Assembly (NCBI GenBank): GCA_949878435.1
Contig: CATLAK010000010.1
Location: 1-64,000, forward strand
Origin: an uncultured Lachnospiraceae bacterium
GTDB taxonomy: Bacteria > Bacillota > Clostridia > Lachnospirales > Lachnospiraceae
Length of the DNA stretch: 64,000 nucleotides
Direction of reading: 5' to 3'
Part shown: positions 9,419 to 19,481 of the stretch, in pieces
Layout: the number at the start of each line of letters is the position of its first letter
Numbering within the stretch: the first letter of the stretch is position 1
Notes under the pieces: generated by a model
Databases searched by the model: none
What the model saw: the letters and a program-made list of their open reading frames with translations, nothing else
Told to the model about the DNA's origin: nothing
Made by a program: the position numbers and the translations under genes

Positions 9419-10726
9419 CTATGATGCTTTTTCATTTTTTTGTACCATCACATCCAGTACGAAATATCCATTTTCTGTATAACAGAACATTTCTCCACCG
9501 CACCGCTTTGCTGCCTCCTGCACCGTCACAAGCCCAAAGCCATGATCATACCCATCCTTATCGGTGGCGGGCAGTATTCCTTTCTCTACATATAGCTCAT
9601 CCCGGCAGCGGTTTCTAATTCTTATGACAAGATAATCCCGACTGTACTTCATCTGCAAGGAAATATCCCGCTCTTTTCTGTCAAGCGCTTTCAAAGCATC
9701 GCAGGCATTTTCCAATCCATTGGAGAGTATCTGGCAAAGTTCCATATAAGGCAGTTCCTCTTCTCCAATCTGTATATCCATCCTATACCCTGCCTCCAAC
9801 TCCTGGAACTTCTGGGAAAAATGGACAAATACCGCATTGAGATACGGGTTCGCGCAAAATTCTCTCTGCAGGACATCCATCTCCATTTCCACGCCCTTCA
9901 GATACTCCTGCGCTTCTTTCATCTTTCCTGCCGCAAGCAGCCCTGAAAGGGTGAGTGTATGTCCCTTCATATCATGTTTCATCTTCCGAATACGCTGTTG
10001 ATTCTCAAGCTGTGCTTCCAGCCTGTTCTTTTGCTCCTGCAAAATACGCTCGCTCTGCTGTTTGCGGTAGAGCAGCAGCTGCCTGTACAGGGCTGTAAAA
10101 ATGACAGCATATGTCATAGGCATCAGAATAAGAATCAGAATAAAAGCAGGAAGTTCCTGTGCCCTTGCAGTAATGATCACCGGAAAATTTGCAAAAATAG
10201 CAAGAAGAAGATAATATAGGGCAGTCATCCCTGCAAAGACGCCCCAGCCGCTCGCCACAGATTCCTGAAGTTCCAGATATGGTTTTCTCAAGCGGCGGAC
10301 GGCAATCCATTCTACAAGAGGAAATAACACCAGCCTCCCGAAGAACATCAGCAGATACATCTGACCACCAAAATAAAAATCAAGCACATTGGTCACTGCA
10401 ATAATCCAATATGCCACCGTATCCGCCATACAGAAGGTAAAGAGAAATCTCCCCTTTTTGTCCTTTGAAATAAACCAGAAAAACAACAAACTCGGCAGAG
10501 TACAGGTCAGTATAAAAACCTTTCCCATAAACTCTACTCCATAAAGCGCCACTCCGGCTATGTTCAAAAGAATAAGCGGTCCCACAAAGATTCCCGTGAG
10601 AAAAAACGTCTTTTTTCTGGCATAACGGGATCGATACAGCAGCATAAACAGAATCAATATATGAAACAGGGACCACAGTACGGATAAATCCCTAAATAAT
10701 GTCATCTCATCAATCCACCTCCTCAA
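9419..10726 (-). CDS. Sensor histidine kinase, GHKL/AgrC type
   Basis: Multiple TMs, RKMKHDMKGHTLTL H-box, LCQILSNGLENACDAL N-box, GFGLVTV G-box. Confidence 0.85.
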   Translation of the reverse strand: MRRWIDEMTLFRDLSVLWSLFHILILFMLLYRSRYARKKTFFLTGIFVGPLILLNIAGVALYGVEFMGKVFILTCTLPSLLFFWFISKDKKGRFLFTFCMADTVAYWIIAVTNVLDFYFGGQMYLLMFFGRLVLFPLVEWIAVRRLRKPYLELQESVASGWGVFAGMTALYYLLLAIFANFPVIITARAQELPAFILILILMPMTYAVIFTALYRQLLLYRKQQSERILQEQKNRLEAQLENQQRIRKMKHDMKGHTLTLSGLLAAGKMKEAQEYLKGVEMEMDVLQREFCANPYLNAVFVHFSQKFQELEAGYRMDIQIGEEELPYMELCQILSNGLENACDALKALDRKERDISLQMKYSRDYLVIRIRNRCRDELYVEKGILPATDKDGYDHGFGLVTVQEAAKRCGGEMFCYTENGYFVLDVMVQKNEKAS

Positions 10727-11417
10727 ACAGGATCTCCTGATATCGCTTTTTCACCTCGGCATAATAACGCCTTGACACAGGAATATAGTGCCCCGCAGCA
10801 ATCAACTCCGCGCCTTTCAAATTATCTACATGGTACATGTTGACGAGAAAACTTTGGTGGCAGCGCATAAATACGCTGCCGCACACCTGCATTGCCAACT
10901 CATTCAGCCTCCCCTGGCATTCTTTCACCGTCCCATCCGTGCAATAAATATTAAGTGTATGCTCCCTGCTGCTGATATACAAAATCTTACTGTAGGGAAT
11001 GCTTCCCGCCTGACCGCGGGATTGAAAAGAAAGCTTCTGCTCCCTGTTCCTTAACAGGTTCTTTGATACCTTATCGAGAAGCCGCCTAAGCGTCTCCTCT
11101 TTCACGGGCTTTAACAGATATTGGACTGCATAAAGGTCATAAGCCTCCCGATAAAAATCATCGCTGGTGGAAACAAAGCAGATGACCGCCTCTTCCTGCT
11201 CCTTGCGCAGCTCCTTTGCCAATTCAATTCCGTCTATAGATTTCCCCAGATAAATATCCAACAAATACAGATCATACCGCATGTTCTTATTTGCTATATC
11301 AATAAGAAGCTCCTCTGCACCGGAATACACCTTGACTTCATGCCCTCCCAAAAATTTCTTTAGGGACAATGCATCCTCCTGGCAGTCATCACAGACTGCT
11401 ATTCTCATAAACATCAT
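10710..11417 (-). CDS. LytTR-type response regulator
   Basis: MRIAVCDDCQED... receiver domain (YDLYLLDIYLG) plus C-term LytTR DNA-binding domain. Confidence 0.9.
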   Translation of the reverse strand: MMFMRIAVCDDCQEDALSLKKFLGGHEVKVYSGAEELLIDIANKNMRYDLYLLDIYLGKSIDGIELAKELRKEQEEAVICFVSTSDDFYREAYDLYAVQYLLKPVKEETLRRLLDKVSKNLLRNREQKLSFQSRGQAGSIPYSKILYISSREHTLNIYCTDGTVKECQGRLNELAMQVCGSVFMRCHQSFLVNMYHVDNLKGAELIAAGHYIPVSRRYYAEVKKRYQEILFEEVD

Positions 11418-11527
11418 TCCTTTTGTGAAATTTCATATAATCCAGTTCATTATATCATATTGATCCTGCTTTTTCTTTGCTAATTTTGGTTCTAAATACG
11501 TCAATTTTGCAAGCCAAAAAAATCTTT

Positions 11528-12745
11528 CTATAATCTACGCACAGGTCGTCTTCTCTTTTTCCGTTCCGGCGGTTTTCTTCTTGCCCTGCGCCGCTTTTTC
11601 TTTCTTTTTCTCTTTCCGCTTGCAGGCACTTGATCCCTATTTCCGATAAAGAAGAGGATACCTCCTCCTATCAAAAGACCTGCCGCTAAGACTGCCCCGG
11701 CAATGATCAGCAGTTTTTTCGTCTTATTCCCTTGTGTATCTACTGCGCCGCCTTTTTCCTGATCCAGCACGATTTCTTCAACATTATCATCTTTTGCAGA
11801 CGCTTCTCCTGCCGCCTCTCCCAAAAGGTCTTCTGGCTGGCTTCCTGCGAGAAACTCATTTTCTTCCTTGGATACAAGAATACTGGACGGACCATCCCAA
11901 GGCGCCACCACAGACACGTTCCCGCTTGTTTTTATCTGTCCGGCAGCCCCGCCGGATCCTGTCTTAATTGCAGCAGGCGCTTTCACCGTCAGGTCTGCCA
12001 GTTTCGTGTCAACATTACCCTTAACGATTTCGTTAGGAATTACCTGGGCGTCTGCAGGGTTGTTCACGAACTGGGTCGTCTCATCATACAACCCCTCATT
12101 GCGGTTATCATCATGGGAGCCTCCCTGCTGGCTGCCGCCCGGTTTGACGCTGGGATTTCCCGGACTGCCGCCTTCATTATCTCCCGGTTCTGTCCCCGGA
12201 TGATTTCCCGGCGTATCTGTACCGGGAGTAGGCGTAGGCACTCCACTGCCCACCTGTATATTTACAGGTGTTACTTCTTTTTCCACCACCGGCGTCTTAT
12301 CCCCATAGGAACCGTTTGCCGTCTGAAAAGAGTTGGGACAATAACTGATATCTGCCGAAACCGTTCTGTCTGCATCCACAGGCGTGACTTTGACTTTTCC
12401 TAAATTCAATTGTTCTTCTTGAAACAACTGGTCCGCCGAGGCTGCATAGATATCCAGCCTTCCTGTTTCCTCATTATACACAAAACCATGCTCTTTGCCG
12501 CTCAATTCGGGAGAAAACTCAAAATCCACATTCACTTTCTCCTGCCCCTGGGTGCTTACATTCAGCGAGATGGAAACAGCAGTTATCTTTTCTTCAACCG
12601 CATTGCTCATTTCAATAAAAACGCCTACATCAGACCCGTCCTGGCTTAAATCTACCAGGTCTTGTCCCGCCGCATATACCTGCGACGGGACGAGCAATCC
12701 CAGTACAGCCAATCCCATATATAATTTCTTCTGAATCCGCTTCAC
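11528..12745 (-). CDS. Membrane-anchored protein with cohesin-like ectodomain, linker, TM helix and polybasic tail
   Basis: Signal peptide; GSDVGVFIEMSNAVEEKITAVSISLNVS...VDFEFSPEL...GRLDIYAASADQLFQEEQLNLGKVKV; P/G linker; TM LLIIAGAVLAAGLLIGGGILFFIG; tail GKRKRKKKRRRARRKPPERKKRRRPVRRL. Confidence 0.65.
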   Translation of the reverse strand: MKRIQKKLYMGLAVLGLLVPSQVYAAGQDLVDLSQDGSDVGVFIEMSNAVEEKITAVSISLNVSTQGQEKVNVDFEFSPELSGKEHGFVYNEETGRLDIYAASADQLFQEEQLNLGKVKVTPVDADRTVSADISYCPNSFQTANGSYGDKTPVVEKEVTPVNIQVGSGVPTPTPGTDTPGNHPGTEPGDNEGGSPGNPSVKPGGSQQGGSHDDNRNEGLYDETTQFVNNPADAQVIPNEIVKGNVDTKLADLTVKAPAAIKTGSGGAAGQIKTSGNVSVVAPWDGPSSILVSKEENEFLAGSQPEDLLGEAAGEASAKDDNVEEIVLDQEKGGAVDTQGNKTKKLLIIAGAVLAAGLLIGGGILFFIGNRDQVPASGKRKRKKKRRRARRKPPERKKRRRPVRRL

Positions 12746-12786
12746 TTCCTATCACCTGCCATTTACTCGTATACTCTTGCGTCTCT

Positions 12787-15700
12787 CTATTTGCTTATCG
12801 TAATTTGTTCCAGCGTGTATGGAATCTGTAAAGGTAAAGTATCGCTTACAAGCCTCTGCCCCTCATTGGTAAGCGCATGGTCCACACGGTATAACTGTGC
12901 CCGAACTACGCTTCCTTTTAGGTCGTTCGGAATCCGATCCGGTTCGATCCAGTAGATCCATATTCCGTCGCTGACTTCTCCCAGCATTCCGTTTTCAGGT
13001 ACCTTGGCAAGAATGATCTGCTCTGATTTCAACACATTTTCCTCATCCACGCCTCCCACGATATCGCCCTTTTCATCATAGAGAACCACCACATTATAGG
13101 CGGGATTTCCCTTATAGCTTCCAGTAAAGATTAAGGAATCTTTAGGGATTATTTTGCCCGGGGCATAGGTGTAATCCTCATTTAAAATTCCCACTGCCCC
13201 CTGTGTGCTGCCTTCCTTGATGCCAAAGGAAATGCTGTCACCGGAAGGTCCTAATAGATCCAGTTCTGCCATACACATACTCGTCTGCCCCGGCGCCTTC
13301 AGCCGCACGTAAGCCGCATCATAAGTACATACCCAGTGATCCTTTTGGGCATTTTCAAAATAAACCGTCTGGCTTCCAGCCGTATTTTCAAACTTTCCGG
13401 TCTTTACCGTAGTCCATGTACTTCCATCGGTACTCACTTCAATCACATAGTCGCCGATTGGCGCACCCGACTTGACGGTATACTTTAATCCGCATACCTG
13501 AAGCACCTGATTGGTCTGAATCAAAACATAAGCATCGCTTCCCGGCGTCAGCCCTTCGTAATCACTCTTATAATCATTGTCAATCACTTTATAAACCCCA
13601 GGCGTAGGAACAGGCGCACAAGGATCTTCTTCTGCTGCTTCTCCTTGTACATCGCTTACAGAAAGCATATTCGTTGTCAAAGTCCACATAGACTTGTCAT
13701 GACTGCCGTCATGAGAAATTCTCACGTCGCCGATTTTCCGGCTGTTGGAGCGATAGCCAAACTGATCCACCGCCGTCACCTCATAAGTCATGACTCTGTT
13801 ATTAATCGTGGAAATATGATCCACATAAGTCGTTCCCGTGGTAAATCCAACTACCTGCCGCACCGGCATGCCGTCTTCATAGTGATACCGCGCAATTTCA
13901 TATCCCAACACCACCTCCGGGTTTGCCGTGCTCTTGATGGAGATCGTCACTTCATTGGGCACTCTGCCGTCTGTCTTTGCCGTGCTGTCGGAACCGATCA
14001 CATCGCTTCCCTTGATGGAGCCCGTAACGCCATGCTCCATCTCATATACCCTTGCATTGTCCGTAAGGTAATACAGGGCTCTTTCTTCCTTCTCAAACTG
14101 GCTCGCATAGCTGATGGTGGTCTCATCGGGGACCAGACCCCATCGCACAAAGAACTCCGTCAGATCTTTTTCCGCCGCTGCGCAGGCAAGGCGCATGATG
14201 TTCTGGTCGCTTCCTCCGTCCAGCCTTAGATTGCCTCTTGCGCGGGAGGGATCTCTGCTATAAGAGTCTACTCTTGCATAGAACAGATTCGCCTGCTGCT
14301 GCTCATAGCTGTCGTAAGTCTTGTAATTATAGTCTCTGTCATAGGCCAGGTGCAGCTGCCAGTACATGGCAAGATGGGTGAACACATTGGACGGTTTTCC
14401 CACTGTGTTGGACGTCACCTTTTCATAGACCTTATCATAGCTGAACCGTACCGTATCGTTGCTGTCCTCAGACTTGGTCAGCTGGGCAAAGTAATTATTT
14501 GTCACCTCCGCTATGGCATAACTTCCCTGGTTAATGTTGTGTCCGATCTCGTGGCTGATTCCCCAGCCAAAATATCTGCCGCTTATGTATCTGCCCTTTT
14601 CATCCGCCTGCACAGGCACTGCCGAAGCCAGCCCCGACACAGAACCCCATTCGATTCCGATATGATTTCCGGCAGCATACATAAACGCCCCGGCAAACAT
14701 CCTCATATAACGTATGTTCAGATGCTGTGCCGGCATCTGATCCGTCACTGGCACAGAAGAACCGCTCCCCAGCCCCTTGTGCTGATAGAACAGCGTCATC
14801 ATATCCTCCATCGCCTGCAGAGACTCTGAAAGGCGCTGGACACGCTCCTCGGTGGAGCCTTTTCCAAGTCCTGCAAGAATCTGCTCCGCCGATACGGACA
14901 GCATCATCTGATCCAGCATAATATCCGTTGCACCGAGAATACAGTTCTGCTTATCAAAGCTGCGGTTCACTTTATTTCCTGCTTCTGTCCCTTCATGGAT
15001 CTGCCCATGCTTTTCCTCCAGCGCTGCCACATGGTCTTCTAACTCTTTCACATAAGAGGTGATCAGCTCCATCCGCTTGGCAGAATCTGTGACACCGTAA
15101 AGATTAAGCACCGGTTCCTTTGCGCCGCCGCTTACCCGCACCGCATACCGGTCATTTGCATTATTGCCGGTGTACTGGACATAGAGGGCGCCTCCCCCTT
15201 CACAGGCAAGGCTCTGGATGGCAGGTATGGTGATTTCATTGCGCCCCACCTTTAAGCTTGCCACCTCCGTGGCAAACGCTCCTGCCTCCGCATGATACTG
15301 GGTGGCAATCAGCTTCAGCGCCGCGTTTGAGCCGGTCTTTAACTGATTGTGCCCCACATAAACCACGATCTGCTCTCCCTCATAGGCGGTGACCCCAAGC
15401 GGCTGCCACGCATTCAGACCGCCGAATCCCAAATGCCTGTCTTTTGCCGCGGTTATCTCTGCATGAATCTCCACCACGCCTTGAAATTCGGATGATAAAA
15501 GTCCTCTGGCATTATCCAGTTCTCTTTGGAGCATCTCCCTTTCAGGATGGTATTCCCCACTCTTTTCATCCTTCGTATCCAGACGCTTTTGCAGGGCGTC
15601 GATAGAAGCCTGCGTCACATCCGGTCTTAACATGGTGTGCAGGTCGTCTGCATACAGTGCAAGAATATCGTTTTCCAGACTGTCATAGTAATAGAAGTTC

Positions 15701-18447
15701 ACTTCTGAGATTACAATGTCTCTCAGATTATTTCCCCTTGTGAATCCCAGTCTGACTTTGTTTGCAGTAATCGGCTGGGACAATTTGATCATATAATACT
15801 TTCTTCCGTTTACATCCGTCTTTTGTAAAAGGGAGAGATTCCGCGCAGCCACTCCGTCCGGGTGCTCCCGGTCGTAATAATAGACATATGCGCCGCTGTA
15901 GTAACCAATGTCCTCCACTTCTGCAAAGGCAATATAATTCATTTCATAATAATCATCAAAAGTAAACAGAAGTCCCTTGGTGGACGCCGGATAACTTGCC
16001 CCGTCGTCCCAGTCCAGAACCTGGTAGTAAGAAGCCGCGTCCTTATCCACCGTTCCCAGTGCGCTGTTTTTATCTGTATCCAAAGGACTGGACTCCATGG
16101 CGCCTCTTCCATGGGTCACACTTACAATATGTGCGCTCACTTTTCCTGTCCCGTTAGATACATTTATCAGCTTATAAGCAGGCATCTGCGCCGGCTTGAT
16201 GGTGATCGTCCGCGCCTCTGAGTGAATGGATGGATTGCTTTCTCCCAATTCATTTACCCCTGTCACATAGATTTCATACCTGGTCTCATCCTTAAGGTCG
16301 GAAATCACATGGCGATTCTGAGTCACGCCCGTAATCTGACTGTAAGCCTCTTCTCCTTCTGCCCGATAATAAACATTGTACGAATCCGTATCTTCCATGT
16401 TCTTCCACGTAAGGGAAATGCGGCGGTATCCTCCCGTTGCTTTCAGATTATCCGGTGCGTCCGGCTTGCCTGAAATGACCGGACTAACCGTGGAAGAGGG
16501 ACAAAATCCGCTGACCCAGGTGCCGTTTACAGACTGCACGCTTACCTCATAGATTTCCCCGTTTTTCAATCTTCCGCCCAAAAAGGATTTCACTTCTAAA
16601 TGATTGGACGCTGCGCGCCGTATCTCGCTTTGCCCTTCATAACTAATCTTTACCTCATAACCGGTCACATTTACCTGGCCATTCCACGCCACTTCAAAGG
16701 ACTTGTTCGCCCCTGTCAAAGTCAGCCCATCCGGTATATTCATAGTGGGCGCCGGAATCCGGCTTTCTAAGTCATTTAAAAATTCCACCTTGGAAATCTC
16801 AGCCAGATTTCCGCCATGCTTCAATCCTGTGATGACCAGCGTCACCTTTTTGACCGCCGTCTGCCCTCCCAAATCAATGGTCAGAACGCCTTCTTGCTCT
16901 TCCTTTCGTGCAGCCATCATGCGGCTTTTCGCCTCTACCCTGCCGTCTCTGATCTCCAACTGCACAGGATCGGATTCATCCGCCGTCGTCACCATGAGCA
17001 CACCGCTCTCAATGGCATTCTCACCCATGGCAACCGTAATCTGCTCTACGCTCTGGGACTGACCATCTTCGCTGGTAAGATTAAAACCGATCTCCACCGG
17101 TGAAGTTTCTGAAATATCTGATCCGTCTATACTCTTCAGTCTTACCAGACTGTCATTATCCTTCAAAAGGTCCGCCACATCCCCTATAATCTGGGTGCTG
17201 CCGGTATTGACATTTACCTGTACAGCGCCGGGAGAAACCCTGCTGCATAAAGAGGCTGCCGTATCTGCCCCCTCGTTCATCCTTGCCCTGCTGTTGGTAT
17301 AGTACTGCAGGTCCACAAGGTCCGTTTTGCCATCTTTATTTAAGTCTGTCAGATTCTGTGCGGGATCTCCTGCAAGCGCACCGTTCGTTCCCCTGCTTAT
17401 AGCTTCCATGATAGCGTCCTTATCAGACGCATCAATCTTTCCGTCCCGGTTGACATCCCCAATCAGCATGACACCGGGGTGGGGTGCATCCTTTGTATAG
17501 GCAACACCGTCCAGTTCCACAAATCCTGTATAAATCTCTGCCGTCCTGATCTCTCCTTTGATTTCGATATCCTGTTCATAGGTAAGGAAACCAAAGCCGG
17601 GCTGACTGCTTTCATTCTCGGATATTTTCAGATGATAAGTTCCGGGCAGAAGATCATCAAAGGAAACCAAGTGCTTTTGTGCATTGCGCTCAAGCACCAC
17701 TTCCCTTTCGTCTTCATTTTCTAATGTCACCGTCAGCGTAATCCTGCTGCCTTCATCAATAGGAAGGGCATTCATCAGAATGACCTCGATGCCGCCTCTC
17801 ACATCCCCTGAAACCTGCCTGTCATTCCAGCTTCCGTCAACCGCAGAGAACGGCGTTGCCATCGGTGATGCTGTGGGTGTTGCCGAGGGCGATGCAGAAG
17901 GCGTCATCATCGGCGCTGCCGAGGACGTTGCCATTGGCGTTGCCGAAGTCATCACCTCTGGAGTCGCCGAAGTCATCACCCCTGGAGTCGCCGAAGCGGA
18001 TGCCATTGGCGTTGTCTCTGGCGTTGCCTCAGTAACCGCCTGGGGTGTTGCCATTGGTGTTGCCATTGGCGTTGCCATTGGCGTTGCCAAAGCGGATGGC
18101 TGAGGTCCTGTCTCTGCTGTAGCCTGAGCCCCCTCCTTTGGTCCCGAATCACTTTCTCCATTATTTTCCTGCCCATTTCCCTCCGGCAGGTTCCAGACAG
18201 AAGGACTGGTGCCTGCCATGCGGTCCTCTTCCCCCTGGGTCCTTGTCTCTTGGTTGTTCTCATTCTGCTGGCTGTCTGCATCTGCATTATTCTGTGTTGT
18301 TCCAAATAAATCCGTTCCGCTCGTCTCTGCTGCCCGAACCGGAAGGATGCACGTTGCGATCAGACAAAATGCCACCATCCATGCCATCATTCGTTTCATA
18401 CATCTTCTCCTTTTCTTTAGCCGCTTTTGTTTATCTATCATTTCCAC
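12787..18447 (-). CDS. Large secreted M60-type metalloprotease (mucinase-like) with dockerin, Fn3-like and F5/8C-like modules
   Basis: 1886 aa; signal peptide; MATP-rich linker; dockerin repeats GDVNRDGKIDASDKDAIMEAIS and TDLNKDGKTDLVDLQYYTNS; M60 motif HEIGHNINQGSYAIAE. Confidence 0.85.
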   Translation of the reverse strand: MEMIDKQKRLKKRRRCMKRMMAWMVAFCLIATCILPVRAAETSGTDLFGTTQNNADADSQQNENNQETRTQGEEDRMAGTSPSVWNLPEGNGQENNGESDSGPKEGAQATAETGPQPSALATPMATPMATPMATPQAVTEATPETTPMASASATPGVMTSATPEVMTSATPMATSSAAPMMTPSASPSATPTASPMATPFSAVDGSWNDRQVSGDVRGGIEVILMNALPIDEGSRITLTVTLENEDEREVVLERNAQKHLVSFDDLLPGTYHLKISENESSQPGFGFLTYEQDIEIKGEIRTAEIYTGFVELDGVAYTKDAPHPGVMLIGDVNRDGKIDASDKDAIMEAISRGTNGALAGDPAQNLTDLNKDGKTDLVDLQYYTNSRARMNEGADTAASLCSRVSPGAVQVNVNTGSTQIIGDVADLLKDNDSLVRLKSIDGSDISETSPVEIGFNLTSEDGQSQSVEQITVAMGENAIESGVLMVTTADESDPVQLEIRDGRVEAKSRMMAARKEEQEGVLTIDLGGQTAVKKVTLVITGLKHGGNLAEISKVEFLNDLESRIPAPTMNIPDGLTLTGANKSFEVAWNGQVNVTGYEVKISYEGQSEIRRAASNHLEVKSFLGGRLKNGEIYEVSVQSVNGTWVSGFCPSSTVSPVISGKPDAPDNLKATGGYRRISLTWKNMEDTDSYNVYYRAEGEEAYSQITGVTQNRHVISDLKDETRYEIYVTGVNELGESNPSIHSEARTITIKPAQMPAYKLINVSNGTGKVSAHIVSVTHGRGAMESSPLDTDKNSALGTVDKDAASYYQVLDWDDGASYPASTKGLLFTFDDYYEMNYIAFAEVEDIGYYSGAYVYYYDREHPDGVAARNLSLLQKTDVNGRKYYMIKLSQPITANKVRLGFTRGNNLRDIVISEVNFYYYDSLENDILALYADDLHTMLRPDVTQASIDALQKRLDTKDEKSGEYHPEREMLQRELDNARGLLSSEFQGVVEIHAEITAAKDRHLGFGGLNAWQPLGVTAYEGEQIVVYVGHNQLKTGSNAALKLIATQYHAEAGAFATEVASLKVGRNEITIPAIQSLACEGGGALYVQYTGNNANDRYAVRVSGGAKEPVLNLYGVTDSAKRMELITSYVKELEDHVAALEEKHGQIHEGTEAGNKVNRSFDKQNCILGATDIMLDQMMLSVSAEQILAGLGKGSTEERVQRLSESLQAMEDMMTLFYQHKGLGSGSSVPVTDQMPAQHLNIRYMRMFAGAFMYAAGNHIGIEWGSVSGLASAVPVQADEKGRYISGRYFGWGISHEIGHNINQGSYAIAEVTNNYFAQLTKSEDSNDTVRFSYDKVYEKVTSNTVGKPSNVFTHLAMYWQLHLAYDRDYNYKTYDSYEQQQANLFYARVDSYSRDPSRARGNLRLDGGSDQNIMRLACAAAEKDLTEFFVRWGLVPDETTISYASQFEKEERALYYLTDNARVYEMEHGVTGSIKGSDVIGSDSTAKTDGRVPNEVTISIKSTANPEVVLGYEIARYHYEDGMPVRQVVGFTTGTTYVDHISTINNRVMTYEVTAVDQFGYRSNSRKIGDVRISHDGSHDKSMWTLTTNMLSVSDVQGEAAEEDPCAPVPTPGVYKVIDNDYKSDYEGLTPGSDAYVLIQTNQVLQVCGLKYTVKSGAPIGDYVIEVSTDGSTWTTVKTGKFENTAGSQTVYFENAQKDHWVCTYDAAYVRLKAPGQTSMCMAELDLLGPSGDSISFGIKEGSTQGAVGILNEDYTYAPGKIIPKDSLIFTGSYKGNPAYNVVVLYDEKGDIVGGVDEENVLKSEQIILAKVPENGMLGEVSDGIWIYWIEPDRIPNDLKGSVVRAQLYRVDHALTNEGQRLVSDTLPLQIPYTLEQITISK

Positions 18448-19039
18448 AGGAGGAAAGCAGCTGCTCCTTGATAATCTGCAGTTCTGTCTTTAGCTCCTTC
18501 GGTGAAATATCGGTTCCTGTTATTCCGAATACGGCAAACATGGCAGATGCTGCCTGTATCATGGGGTTCTCCGCAACCAGTTCTCCGGTTTTCGCTCCCT
18601 CTTCCAAGAGTGCCGCCAGTTCTTCCGCCTGCCGGTAGAAGTTCTTAAGACGCATCTGATCCAACAAAAACCTTGTTTCTGCTGCATTTTCCTTGTATTG
18701 CCCAGTTTCTTCCCTCTCATTTACAATGTATTCCTCACACAGCGCAAACATCTTATCGATGCGCTTTATAACCGGTATCTCGTGCTGCGTTACAAGGGAT
18801 GTAAGGAGCGGCGCAAGTGCTTCCTTATCGTCCTCCAGCACCGCCTCCATCAGATGTTCTTTGTTCTTGTAGTGGTACAGAATCGTTCCTCGGACAACAC
18901 CTTCCTCTTTGGCGATGTCATCTATGGTAGCTCCCTGAAAACCCTTTTCTAAAAAGACCTTTCGGGCAGATTTAAGGATCTGCTGTTTCCGCAGTTTGGT
19001 GTCGTTGATTCTTTTCGGCATGTTATTTCCTTCTTTCAC
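18431..19039 (-). CDS. TetR/AcrR family transcriptional regulator
   Basis: KQQILKSARKVFLEKGFQGATIDDIAKEEGVVRGTILYHYKNKEHLMEAVL. Confidence 0.9.
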   Translation of the reverse strand: MKEGNNMPKRINDTKLRKQQILKSARKVFLEKGFQGATIDDIAKEEGVVRGTILYHYKNKEHLMEAVLEDDKEALAPLLTSLVTQHEIPVIKRIDKMFALCEEYIVNEREETGQYKENAAETRFLLDQMRLKNFYRQAEELAALLEEGAKTGELVAENPMIQAASAMFAVFGITGTDISPKELKTELQIIKEQLLSSCGNDR

Positions 19040-19040
19040 A

Positions 19041-19087
19041 GCTGGTTACAGCTAATTTTATTATAATGCTTACTGACTTTTTGTCAA
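19041..19087 (-). promoter_or_regulatory. Consensus-like promoter for the TetR gene with an AGCTGgttaCAGCT inverted repeat downstream of the -10
   Basis: Minus strand TTGACA-N16-TATAAT (19087-19060); inverted repeat at 19041-19054. Confidence 0.7.
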
Positions 19088-19119
19088 TAAGAATAGAATT
19101 GAGAGATAAAGTTATGTGG

Positions 19120-19445
19120 GCAGGAGAGAGGGAACGTGTGGAGGGAGAAGGGACTGGAGGCTATGACTGCGCAGGCGGACAACATATATGGTTCAAGTCT
19201 CCTCTCAAAATCGGATTTCACTAACAGAATGTATATAGATTTTTCAATGCGGTCGGGTCGGAGCCAGGCGGCATCCGTGCCGCTTGGCTCCTAAAATCGC
19301 CATCCATGGCGATTTTGCCCTATGCTTTCTCACATTCTGTAAGTGAAATTGCCGATTTTTCGCAAAGACTTGAACCATATATGTTGTCCACCTGCGCAGT
19401 CATAGCCTCCAGTCCCTCCTCCCTCCACACGTTCCCTCTCCCCTG
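19120..19445. repeat. Giant imperfect inverted repeat (arms about 112 bp) enclosing two further hairpins
   Basis: Left arm 19120-19232 and right arm 19333-19445 are near-identical as reverse complements (GAGAGGGAACGTGTGGAGGGAG.AGGGACTGGAGGCTATGACTGCGCAGG.GGACAACATATATGGTTCAAGTCT); inner hairpins at 19260-19291 and 19293-19316. Confidence 0.9.
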
Positions 19446-19481
19446 CTGGTGCTTTTCCTCACTTAACTGGTATCACTCGCC

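Noticed and set aside
13645-14829. Plus-strand ORFs of 194 and 159 aa
   Set aside because: Antisense to the M60 protease coding frame, no family features.
17860-18110. CRISPR-like repeat spacing
   Set aside because: Short in-frame codon repeats for a MATP linker, no spacers, inside a coding gene. No CRISPR array was seen in the window.
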